A DNA stretch of 36,858 nucleotides, from positions 1 through 36,858 of the forward strand of contig CAJFUF010000003.1 of assembly GCA_904420175.1 (NCBI GenBank), given 5' to 3'. A program made the translations under genes and the position numbers. The notes beneath the pieces were generated by a model. That model worked only from the letters and a program-made list of their open reading frames with translations, did no database searches and had not been told where the DNA came from. Shown piece after piece: positions 1 to 7,435 of the stretch (position 1 is its first letter; every line of letters starts with the position of its first letter). Source of the DNA: Candidatus Schneewindia gallinarum. GTDB lineage: Bacteria; Bacillota; Clostridia; Oscillospirales; Ruminococcaceae.

Positions 1-482
1 ACACGCTGAGAGACTACAACGATGTGGCCGTGATTGAAGGCGGCGAACGCACCGAGCATTACGCACCGGTGACGCCGCAGGCCGTGTTTGCAGCAGAGAA
101 GGTGCTGCGGCAGCAGATTGAGGCGCTGGCGGAGGAATGGTACAACACGGTGCCCTGCCCGGCCGAGCGCGGTACAGAGGACTGGCTTACAATTGACAGA
201 GTCACTTTTGATGATGTCAAAAACGTGATAGGTGACGGAACGGGCTTCACAGGAGGGGCTGTTTCCATCCAGGGCGGGCAGACGATTATCCCCTGCTGGG
301 GCACTGTGTCCCCCACGCTGGAGCACCGGGACAACGAGCCGACGTGGCGGAACTTCCAAAGTTACGGCACATTTACACAGGGGGAGGACGGCGACCTTCA
401 GCTTATCTCCGTCACGTTTAAGGCATTGCCGGGCGTAACCATATCCTACGGTGAAAAGACCTTTTTAATTGAGGCGGCATAG
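1..482 (+). CDS. Hypothetical protein, 5' end outside window
   Basis: The reading frame is open to the left edge of the window, so the GTG at 24 is probably internal and at least seven more residues (TLRDYND) precede it. About 159 residues are visible. The C-terminal half looks like a beta-rich globular fold; there is no signal peptide or membrane segment in the visible part. I do not recognise the family. It ends at a strong bidirectional hairpin terminator and faces the minus-strand flippase, so it is the last gene of a unit that starts outside the window. A phage-type structural origin is possible but nothing visible supports it directly. Confidence 0.6.
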   Translation, partial: TLRDYNDVAVIEGGERTEHYAPVTPQAVFAAEKVLRQQIEALAEEWYNTVPCPAERGTEDWLTIDRVTFDDVKNVIGDGTGFTGGAVSIQGGQTIIPCWGTVSPTLEHRDNEPTWRNFQSYGTFTQGEDGDLQLISVTFKALPGVTISYGEKTFLIEAA

Positions 483-505
483 CCGTTTCCTGCCTGAGCA
501 AAACA

Positions 506-553
506 AACAGCAGAAGAGGGGGGAGCCTTTCGGCTCCCCCCTCTTCTGCTGTT
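506..553. terminator. Bidirectional intrinsic terminator
   Basis: A perfect 22-bp inverted repeat (506-527 and 532-553) has a TTTC loop. It lies between convergent genes ending at 482 and 565. The A-rich left flank becomes a T-rich tail for minus-strand transcripts, so it should stop the flippase transcript best. Confidence 0.9.
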
Positions 554-564
554 ATCCGTCTATA

Positions 565-1968
565 TTACGCAGTTTTGCGGATGTTCAAAATTTGTTTCAG
601 GGTTTTCAGCAATGCCTGGAAATTGGCTGCCAGCATCAGCACAAACAGGGCAATTTCAATGGCAACCCAGTACTGCACCTCCGACAGGAGGACGGCACAC
701 TGGACGGCCAGGATTATTAAATTCAGATAGAACAGCGGCGTGGCCCAGCGGATGTGGACAATTTTCCTGGTTGTTACCGCACGGATAACGAACACCGTAA
801 AGAAGCTGATGAAGGTGGCAAGGGCCGCACCGTTCACACCCATTACCGGTATCAGCAACCAGTTGAGCACCACATTGGTTACTGCGCCGGTGACTGTGGT
901 CAGCAGGGTCATTTTGCTTTTGCGCGCCATAATGTACACACTGCCGAGGAAAGAGACAAAGCAGGTGAACACGGTGGCCATGACCAGCAGCGGCATATAC
1001 TCCCACGCTTTATAATAGCTGTCGCTTGTCAGCAGGCGCGTCAGCGGTTTCACCAGCAGCACAATGCCGGAGCCCGCCAGAAACAACAGCGACTGATAGG
1101 ACCGGAACACCCGGCGGAAGAACCGGTCGCGGTCCTTGCTGTCCTTTTCAATTACAGCGGACATCTGCCATGCGCTGAGGAACACACTGGACACCAGCAC
1201 AACGATGTTGGGGATTTTGTATGCGATGGCATACAGCCCCCCTTCCGATTTGTCCATCATCCAAGTGACCATGTACCGGTCGGAAACATTGGTAATCCAC
1301 CAGAAAACGGAGTTCGGAATCATGGGGATGGCAAAGCGCAGCATGGCCCGCGCTGTGGACTTGGTCACGCTGCCAAAGTTGACAAAGCGGCCCATGCGGC
1401 CCACCACGAACAGGAACACCGTGCTGATGAGGTCGGACAGAATGGTGGCCAGCACGTACCCTGTAAAGCCCATGTGGAAGCCCAAAAGGAAAACCAGGTT
1501 AAAAATGATGACAAGGGCTGTTGCCAAAATGCCTGCAACGGTATTAAGCCTGATTTTCTGCAATGCAATGGAAAAGTTAGAGCAGACGGTGTGCAGCATG
1601 GAGGCAAACACATACATATACACAAGCAGCGTTTGATCCGGCGGCGTGCCGAAACCGAATACCGCCAGGGGGGAGAACAGCAGAAACACGCCGAAGCCGC
1701 ACAGCACCGTCATCAGGCCCATGGAAAACACTTCCGACTTGCGGAAGCTGCGGTCAAGGCCAAAACGATCCACTGCGTTAAAAATCCCCAATGCCACGAT
1801 GGGCAGCAGCAAATTCGCCGTGTTCACAATCAGGTCCGCAGTGTTGTACTGATCGGGCGAAAGCACCGCTGTGTAAATGGGCATTAAAAGGAACACCATC
1901 AGTTTGGAACTGAAAGTGCCGATACCGAACAGAAACGTGTTTTTCAGCAGTTTTTTGTACTTGTTCAC
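565..1968 (-). CDS. Polysaccharide/oligosaccharide flippase (Wzx/MurJ-like MOP superfamily)
   Basis: 467 residues, almost entirely hydrophobic helices (about 12-14 predicted by eye), with an N-terminus (KNTFLFGIGTFSSKLMVFLL) typical of the Polysacc_synt/Wzx family of lipid-linked oligosaccharide flippases. Such proteins move undecaprenyl-linked glycans across the cytoplasmic membrane for surface polysaccharide assembly. The GTG start at 1968 is supported by an AGGCAGG-type ribosome site about 6 nt upstream. It lies 87 nt downstream of apbE on the same strand but has its own promoter, so co-transcription is optional. No glycosyltransferases flank it, so its substrate cannot be inferred. MurJ-type lipid II flipping is an alternative within the superfamily. 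Confidence 0.85.
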   Translation of the reverse strand: MNKYKKLLKNTFLFGIGTFSSKLMVFLLMPIYTAVLSPDQYNTADLIVNTANLLLPIVALGIFNAVDRFGLDRSFRKSEVFSMGLMTVLCGFGVFLLFSPLAVFGFGTPPDQTLLVYMYVFASMLHTVCSNFSIALQKIRLNTVAGILATALVIIFNLVFLLGFHMGFTGYVLATILSDLISTVFLFVVGRMGRFVNFGSVTKSTARAMLRFAIPMIPNSVFWWITNVSDRYMVTWMMDKSEGGLYAIAYKIPNIVVLVSSVFLSAWQMSAVIEKDSKDRDRFFRRVFRSYQSLLFLAGSGIVLLVKPLTRLLTSDSYYKAWEYMPLLVMATVFTCFVSFLGSVYIMARKSKMTLLTTVTGAVTNVVLNWLLIPVMGVNGAALATFISFFTVFVIRAVTTRKIVHIRWATPLFYLNLIILAVQCAVLLSEVQYWVAIEIALFVLMLAANFQALLKTLKQILNIRKTA

Positions 1969-2007
1969 CGGATTACCTGCCTTTATTCAAATTCCCATAG
2001 AAAAACA

Positions 2008-2040
2008 GAGTATAACAGACGGTTCCCGTTTATTATACTC
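2008..2040. promoter_or_regulatory. Inverted repeat in flippase promoter region
   Basis: GAGTATAA (2008-2015) and TTATACTC (2033-2040) form a perfect 8-bp inverted repeat with a 17-nt spacer. The spacer contains a smaller ACGG/CCGT symmetry. The repeat overlaps the -10 element of the minus-strand promoter upstream of the flippase, so it may be an operator or simply two overlapping -10-like motifs. Confidence 0.4.
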
Positions 2041-2059
2041 CATTTTTTACATTTTTCAA
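2032..2059 (-). promoter_or_regulatory. Sigma-A-type promoter for flippase
   Basis: On the minus strand, TTGAAA (2054-2059), a 16-nt spacer and TATAAT (2032-2037) lie about 65 nt before the GTG start. The -35 element overlaps the last codons of apbE. Confidence 0.55.
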
Positions 2060-3141
2060 CTGTTTCCTGGTTCTTTCACCTGCGCGCCGAGGCTTTCGGC
2101 GTACTGTTCCATCCCTTCTGTGTAGTAGGACGAGCCATCTGCGTAGATATAGATCGCCTGTGCGCCATACTGCTCCAGCAGCTGCCGGCCACGCTGCTCG
2201 TCCATCAGAAACAGGGCGGTGGACAGCATGTCCGCCGTGCCCGAGTCCTTCGTCAGCACCGTCACCTGCCGGTACCGGGTGCCGGGATAGAGCGTGCGCG
2301 GGTCGATGATGTGGTGGTATCTCACACCGTCCACCTCAAAATACCGCTGGTAGTCCCCGCTGCATACCACGCTCATATCAGAGACGTACACCGTGTCCAC
2401 AAGCTGCGACTGCATCCCTTCCGTGTTTTGCGGATCTTCAACACCGATGCCCCATCTGTCCCGTCCGTCCGCCGGGCGGCCCACGGCGACCACATTGCCG
2501 CCCGCACTGATCACGAGGGAGTCGGCCCCCTGCTGCTGCGCATAGCGGGCCACCTTCTCCGTGGCATAGCCCTTGGCCACGGCCCCCACGTCAAGCCGCA
2601 TGTCCGGGTCCGCCAAAAACACGGTGCCCGCCGCCTCGTCAAGGACGAGGTTGTCCATATCGCAATGCTGCGCGGCCTCCGCCAGGGCACTTTCCGAGGG
2701 CAGTGCGGCATGGTCCGGGTCGCTGTTCGCCGCTTCCCTGCTGTCGTGCCAAAGGCCCAGAACACTGCCGAAAGCCACATTGACCAGACCGTCCGTCTGC
2801 TGGTAGTAGGTCTTGCAGAGGCTTAGCAGTTCCATAATTTCGCTGTCCACCTGCACGGGGGCGATTCCTGCGTTGTCATTGACCGTTTTCAGGTTATTCA
2901 GATTGTCATAATTCTTGTAAATATCAAACAGCTGGTTGTAACGGATAAACTCCTCCTCAATCAGGGAGAGGTAACGGTCAAACTCCTCCCTCGTGTCCGC
3001 ATAGCCGGTGACCTGGACCACCGTGTCAAAGACACCGAAAAAGCTGCCGCTGAATTTCTGCGGGCCTGTCTGCCCGCAGGCGCCCAGCAGCAGGGCCAGA
3101 GCCAGCGACAGGACCAGCAGCAAATAAGACAGCCTTCGCAT
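2056..3141 (-). CDS. apbE: FAD:protein FMN transferase (ApbE/FmnB lipoprotein)
   Basis: A 361-residue lipoprotein with a lipobox ending at Cys22 (LLLGAC), so it should sit on the outer face of the membrane. ApbE enzymes cleave FAD and attach FMN to a Thr or Ser of extracytosolic proteins. Visible family motifs are the DVGAVAKGYATEKVA segment, AGGNVVAVGRP, the HHIIDPRT motif and the C-terminal SGTADMLSTALF metal-binding segment. Length matches the family. It is the last gene of the EetA/EetB/lipoprotein cluster, and the lipoprotein immediately upstream is its obvious substrate; in Listeria the equivalent protein (FmnB) flavinylates PplA. A hairpin terminator in the 68-nt gap from the lipoprotein gene may lower its expression. 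Confidence 0.93.
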   Translation of the reverse strand: MRRLSYLLLVLSLALALLLGACGQTGPQKFSGSFFGVFDTVVQVTGYADTREEFDRYLSLIEEEFIRYNQLFDIYKNYDNLNNLKTVNDNAGIAPVQVDSEIMELLSLCKTYYQQTDGLVNVAFGSVLGLWHDSREAANSDPDHAALPSESALAEAAQHCDMDNLVLDEAAGTVFLADPDMRLDVGAVAKGYATEKVARYAQQQGADSLVISAGGNVVAVGRPADGRDRWGIGVEDPQNTEGMQSQLVDTVYVSDMSVVCSGDYQRYFEVDGVRYHHIIDPRTLYPGTRYRQVTVLTKDSGTADMLSTALFLMDEQRGRQLLEQYGAQAIYIYADGSSYYTEGMEQYAESLGAQVKEPGNS

Positions 3142-3172
3142 GTTTCATCGCCTCCTGTACAGAATGCAAAAC

Positions 3173-3193
3173 GGGGCGGAAGAAAACCGCCCC
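3173..3193 (-). terminator. Hairpin between lipoprotein and apbE genes
   Basis: On the minus strand GGGGCGG (3187-3193), a 7-nt loop and CCGCCCC (3173-3179) are followed by GTTTTGC. The T-tract is short, so this is probably a leaky terminator or mRNA-stabilising stem inside the operon. Confidence 0.65.
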
Positions 3194-3209
3194 ATTTTTC
3201 CCGCACCGC

Positions 3210-3743
3210 TTATTCCGCGTTGTTCACGGCCTTTTCCACCGCGGTGACAAAATCAGTCACATGAATGGTGACGGAGGTCACCAGGTCAATGGTATTCGGG
3301 ACGCCGTCCTTCAGGGGGATGTTTTTCACCTCGTCCACGGTTTTCCCGATGCACCACTGGGCGAATGCCTCCGCCTGCTCGTTCCATTCCTTCTGGATGG
3401 AGCTGGCCCCTTTCATGTTATAGTCCGCTCCCAGCTCGTCTTTGGTCTTGTATTCCGCGCTTTTGTCGGACGTGATTTTCCCGGCTGCGTCAAACGTCAC
3501 CTTCGTCTGGGCAGCATCAATCTGGCAGTCCACAATCCGTCCGTTCTCATCCACTGCAACGGTGGCGATTACAGAGTCCACCTGCGCGGCACCCTGATCC
3601 CCTTCCAGATCCTTGCTGCTGCCAATCGACGTGACCACGCCCAGGCCGACCTTGACCGACCCGCTGCTGCCGCCGGACTGGCAGGCGGACAGCAGGCCCA
3701 CCGCCAGAACACAGACTGTTATTAATGCAACAATACGCTTCAT
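3210..3743 (-). CDS. PplA-like FMN-binding-type lipoprotein
   Basis: A 177-residue lipoprotein with signal peptide and lipobox LLSAC (Cys21). After a Gly/Ser linker there is one domain (about 50-177) with the strand pattern of FMN_bind proteins. Near the C-terminus D153-L-V-T-S-V-T159 aligns by eye with the flavinylation consensus D-x-V-S-G-A-T, making Thr159 the likely FMN acceptor, though S-G-A is replaced by T-S-V. Listeria PplA has two such domains; this has one. It lies between the EetB-like gene and apbE. Likely role: extracytosolic electron carrier anchored to the membrane. That it is truly flavinylated is inference from motif and neighbours. Confidence 0.75.
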   Translation of the reverse strand: MKRIVALITVCVLAVGLLSACQSGGSSGSVKVGLGVVTSIGSSKDLEGDQGAAQVDSVIATVAVDENGRIVDCQIDAAQTKVTFDAAGKITSDKSAEYKTKDELGADYNMKGASSIQKEWNEQAEAFAQWCIGKTVDEVKNIPLKDGVPNTIDLVTSVTIHVTDFVTAVEKAVNNAE

Positions 3744-3790
3744 TGCTCTCTCTCCTTTAATAAAATAATTCTATGACACCGGTTCGGTTG

Positions 3791-4297
3791 TCACCGCTGA
3801 ATGTGCTGAAACAGCGGCATGGACGCCTTCAGCACAAGGCCTGTCAGCAGGCCCATCACAACGCCGGAGCACAGCACCACCGGCAAATAATACAGTACCA
3901 TGCCGGAGCCCAGAAGCAGGGATGCAGCCGCCGTCTGCCCCAGATTATGGCAGACGGCGCCGGCAATGCTGATGGACAGATAGGTCAGGTTCAGCCGTTT
4001 CAGCTGCAGACACAAAAGCATCACCGTAACGGACAACAGGCCGCCGCACAGGCTGAGCAGGCCCGCCGTAAAGCCGCGGGCAAGAAAAACAAACAGGGCC
4101 TTCAGCACCGCCAGCACATAGGCGCACGGCGCGTTCAGAAAAAAGAGGCAGTACATAACCACCACATTGCTCAGCCCCAGTTTCATGCCCGGCGGCAGCA
4201 TGGGAAGCGCAGGAAGCGCCCCTTCCACCAGGCTGAGAACCATGGACAGGGCAAACAGCAGGCCCATCCGGGCCACCTTTCCCGCCTTGCTGTTCAT
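3791..4297 (-). CDS. eetB: Gx transporter-type membrane protein (EetB-like)
   Basis: 168 residues with about five hydrophobic helices. It is similar in pattern to proteins annotated Gx transporter family or heptaprenyl diphosphate synthase component I; these labels are misleading, since the protein is a small integral membrane protein related in fold to ECF-type S components. In the Listeria/Lactiplantibacillus flavin-based electron transfer locus the equivalent is EetB, thought to pass electrons across the membrane with EetA. It starts 13 nt after the EetA-like gene ends, which implies one transcript. No prenyl-synthase or quinone gene is present next to it. Confidence 0.75.
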   Translation of the reverse strand: MNSKAGKVARMGLLFALSMVLSLVEGALPALPMLPPGMKLGLSNVVVMYCLFFLNAPCAYVLAVLKALFVFLARGFTAGLLSLCGGLLSVTVMLLCLQLKRLNLTYLSISIAGAVCHNLGQTAAASLLLGSGMVLYYLPVVLCSGVVMGLLTGLVLKASMPLFQHIQR

Positions 4298-4310
4298 GGT
4301 GCACCCCCTT

Positions 4311-4685
4311 CTAACCCACTGTGATGTCCGTGCCGCCGGAGCCTGTAATTTTCAGCACCACACCGTTGGGCAGGCAGGCCGACGCCTGTCCCGGCTTGCT
4401 GAGATACCCCGCACGGATGCAGGTCTTATCCGGACAGTCGGAGGAGGTGAAAGCCACTGCGTGATTTTCCAGCCGCAGATGGACATGGGGACGGCTGGAA
4501 AGAACAATCTCCCTGTCCGGCCCGGACAGAGGGACCGTTTCCACAAGCGTACCGTCCACATAAATTTCTGCGCGGGCATCTGCCCCCGAAGGGATGAGAC
4601 CCAGCACAAGCCAGAGAATTCCGGCGGCTGCCAGCAGGGAGGCAACAAGCAGGATATCCCGTTTTCTGCCAAATTTCCTGTCCAT
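4311..4685 (-). CDS. eetA: NusG domain II-containing membrane protein (EetA-like)
   Basis: 124 residues: one N-terminal membrane helix (about 11-31), then an extracytosolic NusG-II beta domain. The diagnostic segment DCPDKTCIRAGYLSKPGQ followed by ACLPN carries three Cys in the spacing typical of this family. In the flavin-based extracellular electron transfer locus this architecture is EetA, the partner of EetB. It is the promoter-proximal gene of the cluster: a good minus-strand promoter and an AAAGGAAGAGAG ribosome site precede the ATG at 4685. The name NusG here reflects fold only; it has no link to transcription elongation. Confidence 0.8.
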   Translation of the reverse strand: MDRKFGRKRDILLVASLLAAAGILWLVLGLIPSGADARAEIYVDGTLVETVPLSGPDREIVLSSRPHVHLRLENHAVAFTSSDCPDKTCIRAGYLSKPGQASACLPNGVVLKITGSGGTDITVG

Positions 4686-4715
4686 ACTCTCTTCCTTTGT
4701 CCTCAGTGTTCAAAT

Positions 4716-4744
4716 AGTATACCACAGGTATCCAATTTGTGCAA
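4716..4744 (-). promoter_or_regulatory. Promoter of eetA-eetB-lipoprotein-apbE cluster
   Basis: Minus-strand TTGCAC (4739-4744), exactly 17 nt, then TATACT (4716-4721), about 30 nt before the first gene. No operator-like repeat is obvious around it. Confidence 0.7.
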
Positions 4745-4869
4745 TCAACAGATTTTCATGCAGTTCTCAGGAAAAAGGGCGCACAGGGCTGTCAAAACAT
4801 GGTATACTATAGTTTGGTTACGTCTTTTTTGCTTATTCAAGACTTTGTTCAACGGGGGATGATCTTTTT

Positions 4870-5565
4870 ATGAGTTCGTTTTCATTAAAACTGCTCGCAC
4901 TTGTCACGATGCTTATCGACCATACCGGCGGCATCCTGTTTCCGCAGGTCGCGGTTCTGCGCATCATTGGCCGCCTGGCGTTCCCAATTTACGCTTTTCT
5001 TTTGGCGCAGGGCTGCCACTTCACCCACAACATGCGCAAATATCTGGCACGTCTGCTGCTGTTTGCGTTCATCTCGGAAATTCCCTATAACCTGATGAGC
5101 GCCGGAGAGCCGTTTTTCCTCGGTGACCAAAACGTCTATTTCACCCTGTTTTTAGGCGGTCTCGGGATCTACTTCTACCAGCGCATTAAAAAGAAAAACC
5201 ACAATGTGCTGCTGGCACTGCTGCCCTCTGTCGGCGCCATTGCCGCCGGGCAGCTGCTGCAGGTGGACTACCGCTTCTACGGCGTGGCGCTGATTATCGC
5301 GTTCTATGTGTTGAACGACTGGCTTGGGAAGGCCGGCTTCGGCACCGCCGGGGCAAGCCGGCTTGTGCCGCTGATTCTGGTCCCCTTTGCGCTGTTTATG
5401 GCATGGTGGCTGGGCAACACCCTGTTCCTATATGCCATGCTGGCCATTATCCCGCTGGTATTCTACAACGGCAAAAAGGGGCCTGCGCTGCCCAAATACC
5501 TGTTCTATGCGTTCTACCCTGCACACATCCTCATTCTGTATGGGATCAGCCTGCTGATAAAATAA
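4870..5565 (+). CDS. TraX family membrane protein
   Basis: 231 residues with seven or eight hydrophobic helices. The N-terminus (LKLLALVTMLIDHTGGI), followed by IGRLAFPIYAFLLAQG and ISEIPYNL, matches the TraX family (PF05857). TraX acetylates F-pilin in plasmid F, but chromosomal Firmicute copies are orphans, probably acyltransferases acting on envelope components. There are no conjugation genes nearby. The ATG is preceded by a weak GGGGGATGAT ribosome site. It is divergent from the eet-like cluster. Confidence 0.85.
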   Translation: MSSFSLKLLALVTMLIDHTGGILFPQVAVLRIIGRLAFPIYAFLLAQGCHFTHNMRKYLARLLLFAFISEIPYNLMSAGEPFFLGDQNVYFTLFLGGLGIYFYQRIKKKNHNVLLALLPSVGAIAAGQLLQVDYRFYGVALIIAFYVLNDWLGKAGFGTAGASRLVPLILVPFALFMAWWLGNTLFLYAMLAIIPLVFYNGKKGPALPKYLFYAFYPAHILILYGISLLIK

Positions 5566-5613
5566 TTCCCCCCTCCTCCGAATATACTGGTAGTGCCAAA
5601 AGGAGGAGTTACA

Positions 5614-6225
5614 ATGGATTTCGTACTGTTTGCCACGCGGTTTGAAAGCATGGGGCTGTTGTTTATTTTCCTTGTTATTTTTCTGGAGTATGCCTGCTTC
5701 CCCATTCCCAGTGAAATTGTCCTGCCCCTGTCCGGGGTGATCTGCCTTCAGCTGGGCGTTCCGTTTCTGTCCCTGTACCTGCTTAGTGTGCTGGCAGGGC
5801 TGTGCGGCTGCGCTGTGTGCTTTTTCATCGGTTATTGGGGCGGCTATCCCCTGATTCGGAAGTTGTTCGGCCGCAGCGATAGAATGATGCGTGGTCTGAC
5901 GCGCACCTGCAACTGGTATGATAAGAAGGGCTGCTATACCGTGCTGATCGGCCGTGTAATCCCCATTTTCCGCACCTGGATTTCCTTTGTTGCCGGCCTT
6001 TGCAGGCAGCATCCGCTGAGCTTTTTCCTCTACTCTGCCATTGGCATTGGCGTGTGGAACGCGCTGTTGCTGGGGGCCGGGTACTATTTTACCGAGAATT
6101 ACCGCGCGGTGGCGGGCCTTATCAGCCGGTACAGCACCTGGTTTGCGCTGGGGCTTGTCCTGTTTTTTATCCTGCGCGCTTTCCTGCGCTGCTTGCGCCG
6201 CAAGCGGTCGGCGCGGACGCTGTAA
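5614..6225 (+). CDS. DedA/VTT-domain membrane protein
   Basis: 203 residues when started at the ATG at 5614, which has AAAGGAGG seven bases upstream; an in-frame GTG at 5593 lies before that ribosome site and is unlikely. Family marks are EYACFPIPSEIVLP near the N-terminus, a FFIGYWGGY segment and GRVIPIFRTWISFVAGL in the second half, followed by membrane helices and a basic tail (RRKRSAR). DedA proteins are linked to undecaprenyl-phosphate or phospholipid flipping. It follows the TraX gene by 48 nt, perhaps in one unit. Confidence 0.9.
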   Translation: MDFVLFATRFESMGLLFIFLVIFLEYACFPIPSEIVLPLSGVICLQLGVPFLSLYLLSVLAGLCGCAVCFFIGYWGGYPLIRKLFGRSDRMMRGLTRTCNWYDKKGCYTVLIGRVIPIFRTWISFVAGLCRQHPLSFFLYSAIGIGVWNALLLGAGYYFTENYRAVAGLISRYSTWFALGLVLFFILRAFLRCLRRKRSARTL

Positions 6226-6327
6226 GCAGAATACTCGCGGCGGCGGAGCCTGTCCGTCAGGTTTGACACCGCATAGCTGCTGATGTATACTTTAAGAATA
6301 AATACGAAATGGATGTGAGGTTCTTTT

Positions 6328-7149
6328 ATGAAGTGTAAGGCTTGTCAGAAGGAATTGGCCAGAAAAGATACGGTCTGCCCCGTTTGCGGGTTGCCGGTCG
6401 ATCCCATCGACCGCTTTGTGGACACCGCGGAAGCCACCTTTGCAGAGCTGAAAAGCCCTGGGACGTTCAGTGTGAAGAAACAGGCGGCCGTCACCCACTC
6501 CACCCTGAACCTGAAGCTGGCGGAGCAGGAGGAGCCGGACATGCCGGCGGCTGAAGAAAAGGAGGAAGGGCCGTCGCTTGAAGAAATTATGGCACGGCGG
6601 AAGGGCAATAGTAAGCCGCTGCTTCTGTCCATCTGCGTGACAGCGGGGCTGCTGGTGCTGTCAGCGCTGATTTTCGGCGCCTATCAGCTGTTCTTCGCCC
6701 CCAAAATTTCGCTGACCAACATCAGCAACGACATCTACACCAGCACGCAGAGTATTCTGCAAAAGGCCTGCGATGAGGAATATCTTAACACGATGGCTCA
6801 GAACCTGGAAGCGAGCCTTGATACTTTCAGCACAGCTTTCGACAGCTACACCGCTGAACTGCAGGCTGTGTACGACTCCGCAACCACCTCGGAGGAACTC
6901 ACCTTTGTGGGGATGGCCACCAACCTCTGCTACAATAAAGTGCTGAACCTGTATTACACCTCCCTGCTGCCGAGTTATACGGAGGAACAGCAGGCGGAGA
7001 AAGAATACCTTGAAAACTACATCAGCAGCATCGACGCTTTAACCATACAGATGCTGAATGTGCAGACGGATGAACAGCTGGAGGAGTTCACCGCCGCCTA
7101 CAACGCTTTTGCGGCACAGCTGCAGGCGGAGTCTGAAAGTGCGGAGTAA
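6328..7149 (+). CDS. Zinc-ribbon membrane protein of unknown function
   Basis: 273 residues. An N-terminal zinc ribbon (C3-x2-C6 and C17-x2-C20, CPVCG) is followed by a low-complexity acidic linker (about 65-90), one membrane helix at about 97-123, and a C-terminal part that looks all-helical with many Ala, Glu and Gln, probably coiled coil. This gives a cytoplasmic zinc ribbon and an external helical domain, an architecture common in Firmicute membrane proteins of unknown role. ATG 6328 has only a modest purine-rich site (ATGTGAGG) before it. No functional partner is evident in the neighbouring genes. Confidence 0.8.
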   Translation: MKCKACQKELARKDTVCPVCGLPVDPIDRFVDTAEATFAELKSPGTFSVKKQAAVTHSTLNLKLAEQEEPDMPAAEEKEEGPSLEEIMARRKGNSKPLLLSICVTAGLLVLSALIFGAYQLFFAPKISLTNISNDIYTSTQSILQKACDEEYLNTMAQNLEASLDTFSTAFDSYTAELQAVYDSATTSEELTFVGMATNLCYNKVLNLYYTSLLPSYTEEQQAEKEYLENYISSIDALTIQMLNVQTDEQLEEFTAAYNAFAAQLQAESESAE

Positions 7150-7435
7150 GCAGCGATTGAAAAATGGGGAAAGCGCCCTGTTCCCACGGCCCCATTTTCC
7201 GCTTCACCCGCACCCGTAAACCTGTATGGGACAAGGCTTTTCGCATCTGCGGGCCGCCCGGCAGGTATCTGGCAGTTACCATGGCTGAGGGGCTGCAAAC
7301 CCGAATAAACACCGGGTTTGCAGCCCCTCATTTTTTGTTCTGAACCCCATGCCGGGAACATAGTGGAGGGCCCTGGGCACGGGGCCTGACGGGCCGTGCT
7401 TTGGCTTTGCCCCAAGGGCGGCTGGAGGTATCTGC
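7150..7435. other. Intergenic region with two hairpins
   Basis: 286 bp without a credible gene between convergent units. A first inverted repeat (AAAATGGGG 7161-7169, CCCCATTTT 7190-7198) has a 20-nt loop and could be the terminator of the zinc-ribbon gene. A second, stronger hairpin is listed separately. The sequence from 7337 to 7435 shows nothing I can interpret. Confidence 0.5.
7286..7336 (+). terminator. Strong intrinsic terminator
   Basis: A 17-bp stem (7286-7302 and 7314-7330) with an 11-nt loop is followed by TTTTTT. Orientation of the T-run favours plus-strand termination. It sits about 140 nt after the zinc-ribbon gene, so a longer 3' UTR or a small RNA could end here. Confidence 0.85.

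Noticed and set aside
754-1887. Long open frame (377 codons) on the plus strand
   Set aside because: It lies wholly antisense to the flippase, is rich in His, Gln and Arg, and lacks a ribosome site; an artefact of a GC-rich third position.
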